From Juglans regia (taxonomy: Eukaryota; Streptophyta; Magnoliopsida; Fagales; Juglandaceae), in the NCBI RefSeq assembly GCF_001411555.2, contig NC_049909.1, positions 8,749,485 to 8,813,484 on the forward strand: 64,000 nucleotides of DNA, written 5' to 3'. The notes under the pieces were generated by a model, which was given only the letters and a program-made list of their open reading frames with translations, did not search any database and had not been told where the DNA came from. Below, piece after piece: positions 23,163-34,865 of the stretch; the stretch's first letter is position 1; every line of letters starts with the position of its first letter. The translations under genes were made by a program, and so were the position numbers.

Positions 23163-24396
23163 GTTACTATATTTTGATCTCCACCATCACCGCCATTATT
23201 TTGATCTCCACCATCTCCATACAGCTACAAAGTCTCCTCCATTATTCACCATTATTTCCATCTCCACCTCCTCCGCGTATATATATATATAAATCTTCTC
23301 CGTCTCGGCCGTCACTCCTCCTCTCTACATCTATATATAAATCATCGGGACCACAATGATCTCCTTCACCTCATCCTTGCTATGTATCATGTAAATAAAA
23401 ACAAGTACGAAGAAACAATTTTCGATACATAGAGTACTCATATAAATATATATATATATATAACTCTAGTATTTAAATATGAAAAAATATTAAAAAATGA
23501 ATCATGGTTATTATTATATATTGATCAAGTTCTTGTTTATGTAAAATTAAGCATGCTTGAAGGGCGGTGGTTAAATTAAGGTACAGTTTAGTTGTTGCAA
23601 CTTAAATGTCATGTTCTCGTAGATGCATGCACGAGTTTCAGCCCCAACATTAATTAATGTGTTCTCCTAATTGAAGGGAGTGAAAGTACAATTAATAGAA
23701 GTGTTATGAGTTGTAGAAAGAAGTTCAATTAAATGTGTTTTTTTTTTTTTTTTTTTTTTTTCCGCCAAAGGGTTCTAGTTTCGGCCAATGCTCAAGCTGT
23801 CAAACAAGTGGACAAATGTTGGCAATTAACTTCTCTGGAAAATGTGTTCAAAACCATGAAACTTAACTTTCCCTTTACTGTGTTTTTGGTGGATATCATG
23901 AGTCATGTTGATGGGCATTGTCAAGCCAACAAAAATCTCTTATTTGAGAATCTAAAAGAAGACACGTAAAATAGATCTTATAATATTTATTGTTATCTTA
24001 TAAATATTTCGAGCAGTAGTAAATGGGTAATATAAATCATGTAGACTCTACTTGATGTATATATCTCTTTTTTACTTGACACCATCAAATTTAGACAAGA
24101 ATTTTAGAGGATCTTGAACCGAATGAAGCCGTAGTTGAAGGGAAATTCTAGGGTAGTTTTAGCTAGAGTGCAGATCCAAGAGTTTTAAGGGTGATGTGAG
24201 ACATTCTTTTCCATAGGCCGAATTGGGAAATGTTCTATCAAGTGGATTTTTTCTGCATGCCATTATATATGGACTGTATAAACTCCCAATCTTCAGTGCA
24301 ATTTTCCTTCCAACACAAGCCAATACTTGAATGAAAATGTAAAGTTTATCAAAGAAATTGAGATCGAATCCCTCCCTGTTTTCAAACTCAAACTAT
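23162..24396. other. Spacer between the two duplicated segments
   Basis: Pyrimidine-rich and (TA)n sequence (23170-23350), a poly(T) run of more than 20 at 23739-23761, and unidentified AT-rich DNA. No gene was recognised. Confidence 0.4.
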
Positions 24397-24674
24397 GAAC
24401 CAATATGACAGTGTATTTCACACCCTTCGAGAAATAGGCAAAAATGAAGGTTTGTGAGGCCTCTACAGGTATCGTTGCCCTTGTTCTGCCTGTTATCATT
24501 TTTTTGAGAGAGAATTGTCATTTAAAATATTAGGATGACATATCCATGAGCTTATTTGATTTATGCTGCTGCTTGTCCCTTGAACTGGTCTCTCCTTCTC
24601 ATGATTATTACCTTAATATGCTTAGTATAGTCTTAGTATAGTTACTATAGATCTTTGGATCTTTTTTGAGTATG
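24397..24674. repeat. Second copy of the internal duplication
   Basis: A near-identical direct copy of 22885-23162. The duplication arose after capture of the carrier gene, because it includes exon plus intron sequence and the same stop codon. Confidence 0.9.
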
Positions 24675-24773
24675 TAAAAAGAATATTAGGACAATCCATA
24701 GTGTAAGGTAAAATTGTGAAGCCTGCAAAACTTGGATGTGTATAATATTTTTTCTATACTGTTTTGTGCATTT

Positions 24774-25260
24774 TTTTTTTATTTTCTGAAACATCTTTTC
24801 CGGCGATTTTTACTCGCCGGAAATAATTTTTTCATAGAAGCAATATATTTTCGGCGATATTAAATCGCCACAAATAGTCTTTTGCGACGAAAATTAATCG
24901 CTGGAAATTCTTCATAACGGTGATTATTTTAAATCGCTGAGAAAAATAATAAGTTATTGCGGCGATTTTTTAAGTTTTGTGACGATAAATATCGCCGGAA
25001 ATAGTAGTTCTCAGCGATTTTAAAGGTAACCCGGAGGGCTATTTCTGTCGATTTTTTTAACATTTCCGGCAGACGAAAATCGCCGGAAATAGTAGTCTTT
25101 GTGACGATTTTTGCCTATCGCCGAAATTGATCAAAAATGGCTTTAGGATTGCGGCGAACCTGCAGCGATTTATAAATCGCCGAAATTGATCAAATGCAGC
25201 GATTTCGAAAGGTATTTGTGACGATTTTGAGCGCTGGAAAAGGCCAGATTTCTTGTAGTG
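24774..25260. repeat. Right subterminal and terminal repeats of the CACTA element
   Basis: More than ten copies of variants of 'ccggcgatttt', 'tcgccggaaat' and 'gtgacgattt' in alternating orientation are followed by the inverted terminal repeat ending TTCTTGTAGTG. This mirrors the left end. Confidence 0.85.
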
Positions 25261-25668
25261 CCTGGGTTCTGGATTAATGGTTGCGGCCCATGCATTCATC
25301 CGACTTTGTTAATAAGGTACAATCTGAGGTAATTCATATAGACTTGAGTCATAATTAAGGACACAACACGTGAAAAAAAACATAAGCCAAATAATCATGG
25401 GGACTTTTGTCGATATTAAGACAGCTTCCTTGATGTGACTATGAATTAGTGGTTGATCATGGATTTTGCATGAAATATATTGGAATTCACTAGTTCCATA
25501 ATTCTACATGTCCAACCTTTTTTTTAATTAAGAAATTACATTTACTCCTAGACGACCACCCATTTTGTAACAACGAAAAATCGTAATGTGTAGCTAGCTA
25601 GTGCCTTAAATCATCAATAGATATAAGGTATTGTATTTTCGGTTAAGATTTATTTGTTACGGAGGGGA

Positions 25669-26098
25669 TGTTAATTTGGATCCCCCGAGTAACCAAACCC
25701 ACAACTAAGAAGCCGGCCTAAAGCTTTAGCTTAGGGTTGGGAGGGCCACGACCATGTGGCAGATAACTCCCTAGAGAGTTGGAGATCGGACTCATAGTTG
25801 GATACGATCATCTTAGGCACAATAAGTCCTTCAAAGCAGGATATATCCTCTCCAGTTAATAAGGCCAGATCATGAAGGATATGCACGCGAGAATGATGAT
25901 TAGAGTCGGTTGCCATCACGCCATGTCCATGTCCTTCTATAAATAACCTATGAGAGGTAACAAGCAGGCCACTTCATCTTTTACATAGACTTATTCTCAT
26001 ATTCATGTATCTCTGAATTAAGCAATGAGCCTCCCTAGGGCAACCAATGCCGCCCATTTATTGTCGCAGGTCAACCGTGTGGTTGGTGGTGTGAAACA
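25669..26098 (+). mobile_element. Probable LTR with upstream polypurine tract
   Basis: A purine tract (GGAGGGGA at 25661-25668) immediately precedes TGTTAATTTGGATCCCCCG, and the block ends near GTGTGAAACA. A plant-type TATA box (TATAAATAACC) lies at about 25938-25948. This matches a plus-strand 3' LTR or an LTR remnant of about 430 bp. No PBS, partner LTR or duplication was found, so the right boundary is uncertain. Confidence 0.45.
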
Positions 26099-28100
26099 CG
26101 TCTTTTATAATTACGATAAATGAAAATAGATCAGGGTGAAAATTTTAACGGTTAGATCTTAACGAGAGGTGCATTGAAACCTATTAATAGCTTAGGGTGA
26201 AAATTATAATATGTTTTTAGTCGATGATGCACAATATTGGAAAAGCAGTATGGAGTAGTTGATCAAGGGGTGCAAAATGGTTCAACATTTTGTTGTAAAC
26301 TGTCTAAACTTGCAGTTCCATCCTAAATTAATTACTTTGACAAGTTGCACCCTAGTTCAACACATGACATGATGATCTTTAATAAATTATCGGATATTGA
26401 CCGAGCTAATAACTATATACTATTGTTAAAAAAACACTATATACTAAAATATATAGTCAATAAACATTAAACATGGTGGTAATTAATAACATATATAATT
26501 GTATATATTAGCGAGAAATGAAAATTCTTGAGAATAGCAAGTCTCCAAATCAACATGCAATTCCTACAAATATAAATAAGCACTTTTCTGGGAAAAACTT
26601 GTACTTCTAAAAATAGTCACATCTTTGAGTTAGGTAGCTAGTCATGAAAAAAAAAAAGAAAAAGGTAGCTAGTCTTGACGAAGACGGATTGTCATGTTTA
26701 TATATATATATATAATAGGAAATTATTCTAGAAGTTCTTAATTGTTGAAAAGTGTTGATGATATATAGTTTGATTATTGACCATTATATGGAAGTAAAGT
26801 CATGGATATTTTCCAATATAGGGGATCGAGATATGATCATCAGCACTCAAATGTTGACAAAGAAACTAAATATATAGTTATAGAAAACGTTGTAAGAAGA
26901 ATTAGTTTATTATATATATTAGTACCCTAATTGAAAGAAAGCAACATGCATGCAGAAAAGTATTATCTAGAATTTGTAGGTTTTCAAACGAAAATATATA
27001 TGGCCCCTTGACAAAAGTTGTATTAATCATTCATATTACTGCATATCTATTTGACAATTAATTAAGCCTCTTGAGAAAGTAATTAACATGACTCAAAAGT
27101 ATCATTAATTAATGCTGTCTCAGCACAACCCAAGAAATAAATTAATTGAGAATTAGGGTTTGCACGCTCAAAACAAAACCTCTAGCATTTTTAGAGTGAT
27201 CATCCTCTGATGCTAGCATTACAAGAAAACTACTTATTTACGACCAATTAATTCTAACGAAATGACTATTTACAACTAAAATCTAGTTAGGGGATATATA
27301 AATTACCTTCTTATCTAATCAAAGTGTTTTTAGTTTCTAATTAGCAGACTTTTCTTAACCCATCTAATTTATTTTATTTTAGTAAATTGCATGACCTTCA
27401 CGAATTAACTGATGATCTCATATATGTTCTTTGAGCTAGCTAGATCAACACTTTTAGTTGGATCATTCATTCATTAACAATTTCCTACGCCTTTTGTCGA
27501 CGGCCTTGTTCTACAAGAAAAAACTGCGCGCATGCATGGTATTATACTTAGAATTTAATACGACAAAGAATTAAATAAAAGACAGAGGATGCATATATGT
27601 ATGGTTTCTAGTTGGAAGCTAACCAGATTTTATGGCTTTTCGGAAGTATATATGCAGGAGAGGGTGCAAGGAAGGGTATAATTTGCTTATATAAGAGCCT
27701 AAGACGTGATAAGTCATATTTTACATGAGTTGGTGCTGTTCAAAGACTCAACAGCTTTTAGCTAGGAATTAAGGAGCTAATAGATTGCTCTAGATTTTTG
27801 GTGATTTAGGGTAATAGGGACCAAAATACATTTGGTGTAACAAGAGGTCATAATAACTTCAGAAAAGTATAGATCGATCAATGGTGTGAGAATTGTAGAA
27901 TTACTGATGTGAATGTCCTAGTAGGTCTTAGCCTATATATGAAAAATTATTAGGTAATTTAAAAGTATGGAAGAGATAGTACTCTCATCCTATTTTATAT
28001 ATAGAATCATGCATGCGACTAAAATTACTTAAGTACTGATTTTTACTGATATGTCATATATGGCTTGCAAATCTATAATCCTATTTTTGTAGACTCACTC
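26099..28100. other. AT-rich intergenic stretch without recognised genes
   Basis: Only short open frames, (TA)n tracts and single-copy-looking AT-rich DNA were seen. A 'cattacaagaaaactactta' phrase near 27220 resembles a decayed CACTA-type terminus, but no partner end was found. Confidence 0.5.
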
Positions 28101-29560
28101 TAGATGTGACCTTTCAGGTGGAGTATGGGCCTCTGTGTAGGACACTACTGCCTTTTGAGCATTTTTGTATTATCTTGGAAAACCCTTATGTCTGTATGAG
28201 TCTCGTCCTTGATTGTTGTTCGCCTTAGGCTCTTAACTCGTCGTTTGCACCAGCTTTTCTCACCTTCATATGGTTGGTGCCTTTTCTCTCTTGATCGGTT
28301 CCGGGTGACAAATCTTTTGTTTCACCCTGTGTTGAGGTTTGTAAGCCCGACCTTCCACATAGTGTTGTTGGCCTTATTGGACTAGCTACACTCTGCAGGC
28401 CACAGCTACCTTGTCTTCCATCTTTCCAAGAAAAGACTATCCTTTGCCTTCCACTTGTCCTAGGAAGTGGTCTGTCCCCTTGTACTAGCACGATCCTCAC
28501 ATCCTCTCCTCCTCATTAAGAATTTCATCCTCGAAATTCGATGAGGACTATCCCTCAATATGACATTCCAAGGGATGTTCACAAGGTGGGGCATTCTTCA
28601 ATGTTCTCTGTCGACATTGCTTGAGGTGAACTCCTACCTTGATCTACCAACGAACCTTCATTATCTATGATTGGGACAAGAGCTCACTTCTCTTGTCTCA
28701 TTTTTCGATTGCTTTTGGTGCACCCGTCGGCACTCTCTCACATCCTAGCTTTTTCGCTAGATTCGGCATCATAGGACATTGGTGAATCCCCCTTATCATT
28801 TTCTTGTTCATCACATTCTTGGACATTTCATTTCTCCCTGCGTTGTACTACGGTCGTGTCGTCATAGTCCAAAATGTTCGCTATTAAGGCCCTAGCCCTC
28901 CAAGAGCTTTCTTTGTCTTGACATCGTTACTCCTCTGCATGCCGACATTCTGCTTCTGGCCTTGCTGCTTCAAGTTGTTCTTCCATGAATCGAATAATTT
29001 CTTCTGGTAGTACGGCTGCCTTTCACGCCGTCCTCTTCTCTCCCACCATCAGTATAATTTGAGAGCTCCAGGTATTGTTGTGAAAAAAGGAAGTCGAAGG
29101 ATTATTTATAGATGCGCTTTTGCCTTTAGATTGTTTGAACTATCCTTGCTACATGTGTCACAAGTCATTATTGTGACTCGAATAAATATTGGAACTGCTC
29201 CGACATGACTCGCTCACTTTTCCATGGAAACTACTCGTTTTCCATGTCTCCCCATTGCACATTCACCAAGGACACGATTTTAGATCGTAGTCTCTATTCC
29301 TTCTAGTCTACCATCCGTATGGGTCTTTACTAGTAAGTGCGGTTTGGTTGCAATGGAACCAAATTTAGGTTAATCATTCAGGATTATTGGTTCCTAAATG
29401 TGAGAAACATTATAGATCTCTTTGTACTCCTTGGGTAACTTCACTCTATATACCACTGGCCCTACTTTATCTAATACTTGATTGGGTCCATATATTTTTG
29501 GCATAAATTCCCCCTTAGTATGAACCATTTTACTCTTTTCATAGGTAATACCTTGAGATG
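28100..29560 (-). mobile_element. Ty3/gypsy 3' fragment: integrase C-terminus, 3' internal region and LTR edge
   Basis: On the minus strand, 29520-29390 reads GEFMPKIYGPNQVLDKVGPV and VYRVKLPKEYKEIYNVSHI, the C-terminal fold after the integrase core of gypsy pol. It is followed by a stop-ridden tail. Near 28505-28550 the plus strand has 'tcctctcctcctcattaag' and 'tttcatcctcgaaattc'. This is the same polypurine-tract/3' internal signature seen next to the LTR at 60555-60590 ('tttcgtcctcgaaattt'). The LTR itself would lie to the left of about 28500, but its far end was not identified. Confidence 0.55.
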
Positions 29561-29896
29561 TCAGGATCATCGATATCGTCTACTTATCAATGATGACTAC
29601 TAAGTTCAGGGTCATATTCTAGATAGTGACGAAGAAGAGGTCGAATAACATATTGACCCTGGGCATTTCGGTAACACGATTTATGATTCCGATGACGACG
29701 TGCTTTATTATATGCCCCAGCATACCACCACGTTAGTGAACCCCGACCCCCCTCCCCCACCTGCATCGACTAACGACTATGTCCAGTGATGGACAATAGG
29801 CTTGGTGAGCAACATCTTCTCTTTTGTGTGATAATAGTTATTCTTATGAGCACGCGTAGATTTGGAGTACGAAATCTTTTTTTAAGGTGGGGAGGA
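29561..29896 (+). other. 3' tail of a plus-strand gypsy internal region ending in a polypurine tract
   Basis: A plus-strand frame around 29650-29800 is rich in Asp, Pro and Thr (DSDDDVLYYMPQHTTTLVNP). Sequence then runs to AAGGTGGGGAGGA at 29884-29896, a classic polypurine tract directly before the LTR start TGTAATAGCC. This indicates the end of an element upstream of the LTR. Confidence 0.55.
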
Positions 29897-31035
29897 TGTA
29901 ATAGCCTGCCATAAATTTAGTGGATGAATTTTTTTTAGACTTTAGGAATTTCGTATAAACCAGGGAAGGTTTCACGAATCGAACAATTGCTTAGACTTTA
30001 GTTTGTTAGCATAATCAGTTTCTTACTCGCATAGGGTCAGAAGTGCTGTTTTAATTATTTGAGGTACTAAAGTATGAGATTGGAAAACAATTTGCACCAT
30101 TAGTCTTAGATGCACATTTAGGATTTTACAATGCAATAATACGATTTTCATTTTTTGGATGAAAAGTACTCGAAAATTTGTTTTCATTTATTTGGAGAAC
30201 TTAGGAGTCGAATTTTTTAAAACGAATTGCACCATGAGGTTTGTATGATTATTTAAGATTTTATAGTGTAATGTTTATTTTTACATTTTTTGGAGTGAAT
30301 AGTAACATTCGTGATAGCTCCATGTGGCACCCAATTTAGTCAATTTTAAAATCATCATATGGATTGTCCAAATCAGTCTAGAGGAGTTTTATTTGGATAC
30401 TTGGCAAGATTTTAGCTATACTTGGTGAATAGTTGATGCAGGAGGATCCGAGTCAGATGATGTTGAGTTGTCAGATTGCATGTTGATTGCGCTGAAATAC
30501 CTTGAGATGGTAGATCAGCACAACGATGGCTGAAAATCGTGATCTTTTCTTGATTGTGGTAGTTTTGGGCACATTTTGGTATTTTGGCCATAACTTTGGT
30601 TATGGGTAACAGACGTGCATATGACCTCAATTTGGAAAGCTCTTTTCGACGTGCACGTCGCGGTCACCCAGCTATACTCGGTGTGCATCATTTTCGATGC
30701 CAAATTCTACTGTTTTTCCCTTTGAATCCATATTTTTAGTTATTTTTTACTTAATGGTAATATTTCATTTATCGTATAGGTAGTGAATTTGAACTTGATT
30801 TGGGCTAGATTTTTGACAGATTACTTCTTTTATTACGTATTTATTTATGATGTGATTATTGAGATTTTGCTATTTTTGTTAATATTCTGATTTCGTCATT
30901 CTTAGATGTTGATAATTTTGAGTTGAACTTCAGAGTCGTTTTCTCTGAGTTCTTGGATGATCCTCTTATCTTCATTCCTTGTGAATTATCTGTTGAAACT
31001 AGCCTACAGAATAGTCACTATTTTGTCCGGCGTCA
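29897..31035 (+). mobile_element. LTR (1,139 bp) of a Ty3/gypsy element
   Basis: It begins TGTAATAGCCTGCC after a polypurine tract and ends near TTTTGTCCGGCGTCA. TGGCATCAGAGC, a variant of the initiator-Met primer site, follows at 31038-31049, then a plus-strand gag. Its last 40 bp recur at about 32755-32795. It therefore has the junctions of both a 3' LTR (left side) and a 5' LTR (right side). Confidence 0.75.
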
Positions 31036-31087
31036 GTTGGCATCAGAGCTTTAGCATATTTCCTGGGGTGATATCTCATCAATTTCC

Positions 31088-32740
31088 ATGGCTGGTGGTC
31101 GTGGTCATGGTTGTCGTGGGCAGGTTTCAAACCAGGAAGTCCCACACCGTGATCGTAGCATTCATGATGTGATGATTGAAGATTTGCAGAGGCAAATTGC
31201 AGAGTTAACTTGGCATCTAATGGCGCAGGATATCGATAATCGTGACATGGAAGATCACAATTTCAATTCCAGTTTCAAAAACCCATATCACCATCGTCCT
31301 TTATTCCAGGAACACCTTGGTTAGGAGGAACATCATGGGGACCTCGACTTTGAGTGGATTTGCCCGAGTTTTCAGGTACGTTACGGGCTGAAGGGTTCAT
31401 TGATTGGTTAAATGAAGTGGAACAGATTTTTGATTACAAGGAGGTTCCAGATTGTGTCAAAGTGAAATTGGTCGCCATCAAACTCAAATGTATAGCATCT
31501 GCGTGGTGGGAGCAGTTGAGGCGATCATGTGACAGCCATGGCAAGGCCAATATTACTGATTGGGAGAAGATGAAGAAGAAGATGAGGTAGGAGACAAGAT
31601 CGGTTGATGATTACATGGAAGAGTTCTATTAATTGATAGCCCAGAACGATCTATCTAAGACAGAAGAGTAGATGGTGGCACTGTATTTGGGAGGATTAGG
31701 GTAGTCCCCATAGGATGTCCTCAGCCTTCACTCGTTGTGGATAGTTTCTAAAGCATACTAGCATGCACTCGTCGTAGAGAAGCAACAAAACATGAGGCCA
31801 GTGATCAGAAGCAATCAAAACAATCGAGCAATTCACCCTTAAGAACCTTGTCCTGCCCAGGCTCTAATATTAGATGTTTCAGGTGTGGTGAAGAGGGACA
31901 TAGATTTTCTGAGTGCTGGAAGCCTGCTAATCAAAAGGGCAAAACTCTCCTGATTGAGGAAGATGTGGATGAAGAAGTTGAAGAGATTGGAGAGTCTGTG
32001 TATGATGATGATTATTAGGATGGAGACGTGTTGTATGGTGATGGCCATGAGACCTTGGTCGTTCGCAAGAGTCTACTGACTCCCAAGGGTGATTCAGAGG
32101 ACGATTGGTTGAGAACCAATATTTTCCACACGACCTGCATAGTTGTTGATAAAGTCTTCAAGATGATCATTGACAGTGGCAGTTGTCAGATGTGGTGTCT
32201 GAAGAAGCTGTCCAGAAATTACAGTTGAAGATAGATCGTCATCCCAAGCCATACAAACTATCGTGGCTAAATAAAGGCAGTGAGGTAACAGTAGATAGGT
32301 AATGCCTAGTGTCTTTTTCTGTTGGCAGAAAATCTTTTGATAATGCTTAGTCTGATGTCATATCTATGGATGCTTGTCATGTATTGTTAGGCAGGCCTTG
32401 GCAGTATGATCGTAGTCTTTTTCACGATAGGTGGAAGAATACATATTCCCTTAGTATTAAAGGGAAGAAGATTGTGTTCGCACCTAGTTGGGAAGGAACC
32501 ACTCCTACCCCGGTAGCCAATAGTACTAACCTTCTCTTTATGTCCAGGTTTCTAAAGGAGATTGAGCGAGAAGTTGTGATTTACGCCCTGCTACCTTGTG
32601 GGAACAGTGTAGCAGACTTGAGTCCAGATTTACTAGTTGAGGTACAGCAGCTGCTAGCAGAGTTTTCTGACTTGATGCCAGAAGATCTTCCTCCTGGGCT
32701 ACCGCCTATGAGGGATATTCAGCTTCAGATCAAAATATAA
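31088..32740 (+). pseudogene. Ty3/gypsy gag and protease, truncated before RT
   Basis: Plus-strand pieces in order: a Gag N-terminal segment (31088-31324); the Gag core with LPEFSGTLRAEGFIDWLNEV and SAWWEQL (31354-31590); a CCHC zinc knuckle FRCGEEGHRFSECWKP near 31873-31920; an acidic linker; the protease active site KMIIDSGSC near 32160-32190; then MDACHVLLGRPWQYDRS (32366 onward) and the region up to LPPGLPPMRDIQLQIKI. Several in-frame stops (for example 31588, 32019) and a frame change after the active site disable it. Coding stops abruptly at about 32738, where an LTR tail follows. RT, RNase H and integrase are absent. Confidence 0.85.
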
Positions 32741-32795
32741 GAAAAAGACATTTGACACAAGCCTGCAGAATAATCACTATTCTATCCGGCGTTAG
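32741..32795 (+). mobile_element. Terminal remnant of the 3' LTR
   Basis: 'cctgcagaataatcactatt' and 'ctatccggcgtta' closely match the last 40-50 bp of the LTR at 29897-31035. The pol region and most of the 3' LTR have been lost in one internal deletion joining protease/RT sequence to the end of the LTR. Confidence 0.75.
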
Positions 32796-34860
32796 TAGTA
32801 TAGGACACTTGGCACTAAGGAACCATGAGATGGAAATGTTAAAGAAGGGAAAGAAAATCAACTATTGTGATCATGCCACCTAAGCCAAACACTAATCCAT
32901 TCAACCAAATACTTTGTAGCAAACCAAAGAAGGTTTAAACCCTAGTAAAACACCGAAACTATGGTGGAAGCTCCAAACTCTAAGATGTTTCCCCAAACCC
33001 CAAATGGTTACCCCAAACCCTATTTTGTCGTTTAGCTTAAGTGAATAATCACTTGATTAAATCATTTTTACATGCTATTAATCACTCAAATACATTTAAT
33101 TACACCATCTTCTATTCTTTTATATCTTGGTGATTTTATTGGACCAAGAAAAATTGAATTTGGGCTTGATATAAATCGAAACCCTAAACCAAACCCTCTT
33201 TACACCCCAAAGTGTAACCATTCGGTTAAGGCCCATCAAAATGCACCATTGATGGCTTCCAAACTATTACTCCCAAGTGCATATGTGAACTAGTTGTAAT
33301 ACAAGGTAGCACCAAGGTCATCTCCACAGGGACAAAAGAGTTTGAATGATTTGTCAAGTGGGAAAAAGATTTGTATGAAAATAAGAAAACAAACCAAGAA
33401 ATGTTATATTCACAAAGGAGGATCTGTTGCTATTGACATGTATGGTTGATTTTTTAGAGTGCCTTGGTTTTGAAAATTTTGGGAAAGGAAATGGACTAAA
33501 CCAGAGGGATTCAAATCTCAAGAAAATAAACTAATCGACTTATGACAATCAACTGAATTTAAACTTCACCTAATGTAAACAGAGAGTTAAAAAGACAATA
33601 AAGTAATTGCAGATTTTATAGGGACAATTTGACAAACACCTGGGTTGCGATTTTAGAACTTTTTTTAATTCCACATGTCACCAAGATTTCTGGGTACTAC
33701 TCTTCTTTCATTAATCCAATCAAGGTATTAACAAAGTGCTATTTGAAGAATGTAAACTAAGAGATCATATACCAAGGCTTTAAAAGAATTTATCACTAAT
33801 CATTAATCAATTTTTACTTTATCACTTGGCTGAGAGATACCTCGATTGACTCAAGATTCCATTGTGCCTAGTGTCAACAATAGAACAAGAATAAGAACGA
33901 GAGCATCCAACAAAAACCCATTGACAGAAACTTGATTTCAAAAATAGTGAAGTATGTAAATCGAGATCTATAGAAATCCATCCAACATAAGGAGCAAATG
34001 AAAATTCTACCGCAACCCAGGCTATAGATTTAGCCTAAGTTTACCATCATCAACATCAAATCTCAACAAAATAAAAAACCCTATAAACTTTCGAAAACTT
34101 ATGGAATATAAAATCAAGGAAAGAAATTGTATGCTAACTGAATCCCTCTCTCTAGCATTTCTCCTCTTCTTTATACCCATTTCCAGCTCGTATTTCTCTC
34201 TATGTGCCACGAATTCTTCCTTCTCCATTCCTCTCGTAACTGTTTTCTTTTTCCTTTCTCTTTCTTTTTCTTTTCTTCTGCTTTTTGTAACCTTCCATCT
34301 AGATTCTTCCCTTCTTCTCCTGTTAGCAGACGTGGGCCTCAATCTTGCTTTGCTTTGTTATGAATAAAGTAAGCCTTAGTGTAGACATGGGCCCCAACCT
34401 ACAATACACACATGAGAGTTAAGCCCGTGTCGGTCTAAGTAGTAAAACTGAGCTCAAGTCTATTTTTATTGTGTAATCAGTCTTTACACATGTCAATAGC
34501 CCAATTGTTATGCATTGTTTATTAAATAATCTTTTTTGTAAATAAAACTTATTTAATCAAGTGTAATAAGAGTACTTAAAATAATAGTATTTCCCTTTTA
34601 TCAACCACCAAGCCAAGCTTCTAAACAAAGTTTTCGCCCACTGCCCTAAGTGTCCTATGGCGGCCATTTTCAGCCAAACTAGTGGATGATGGGAGGCCAA
34701 AACCACCACCCTTCTTGGCCAACAATAACCCAAAACCATGGGCTGTATAGCACAAAATTCTCACCACTTTTGGCTACCAATCTCCCATAAAATTGGCTTA
34801 ACTTAGCCATTAAGTTTGCCCCCTCCTCCTATATAAGTCTTCCATGGCTTGCCCTTCACC
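32796..34860. other. Non-coding repeat-like stretch
   Basis: No intact gene. It contains 'gtagcaccaaggtcatctcc' next to 'acagggac' (about 33308-33335), a phrase type common in plant LTR-element flanks. A CT-rich zone lies at 34140-34340, and a TATA box (TATATAAG) at 34830-34837 is followed by a CT-rich leader. That TATA context suggests a promoter or LTR that was interrupted by the solo LTR at 34866. Confidence 0.4.
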
Positions 34861-34865
34861 TTTTG

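Larger units (their letters stand above)
18743..25260. mobile_element. Non-autonomous CACTA (En/Spm) transposon carrying host gene fragments
   Basis: The left end starts CACTACAAGAAATCTGGCCT and the right end is its inverse. The terminal inverted repeat is perfect for 29 bp and similar beyond that. A 3-bp duplication CCT flanks it (18740-18742 and 25261-25263), as expected for CACTA elements. Both ends are lined with many short direct and inverted copies of GCGGCGATTTT-like motifs, the subterminal repeats to which TNPA-like proteins bind in this superfamily. The interior has no recognisable transposase. It holds a GC-rich block, exons of a mitochondrial carrier gene and a large internal duplication. 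Length 6,518 bp. Confidence 0.93.

Noticed and set aside
27215..27300. Second CACTA or MITE copy near 'cattacaagaaaactac'
   Set aside because: Only one end resembles a CACTA terminus; no inverted partner or duplication was found within a reasonable distance.
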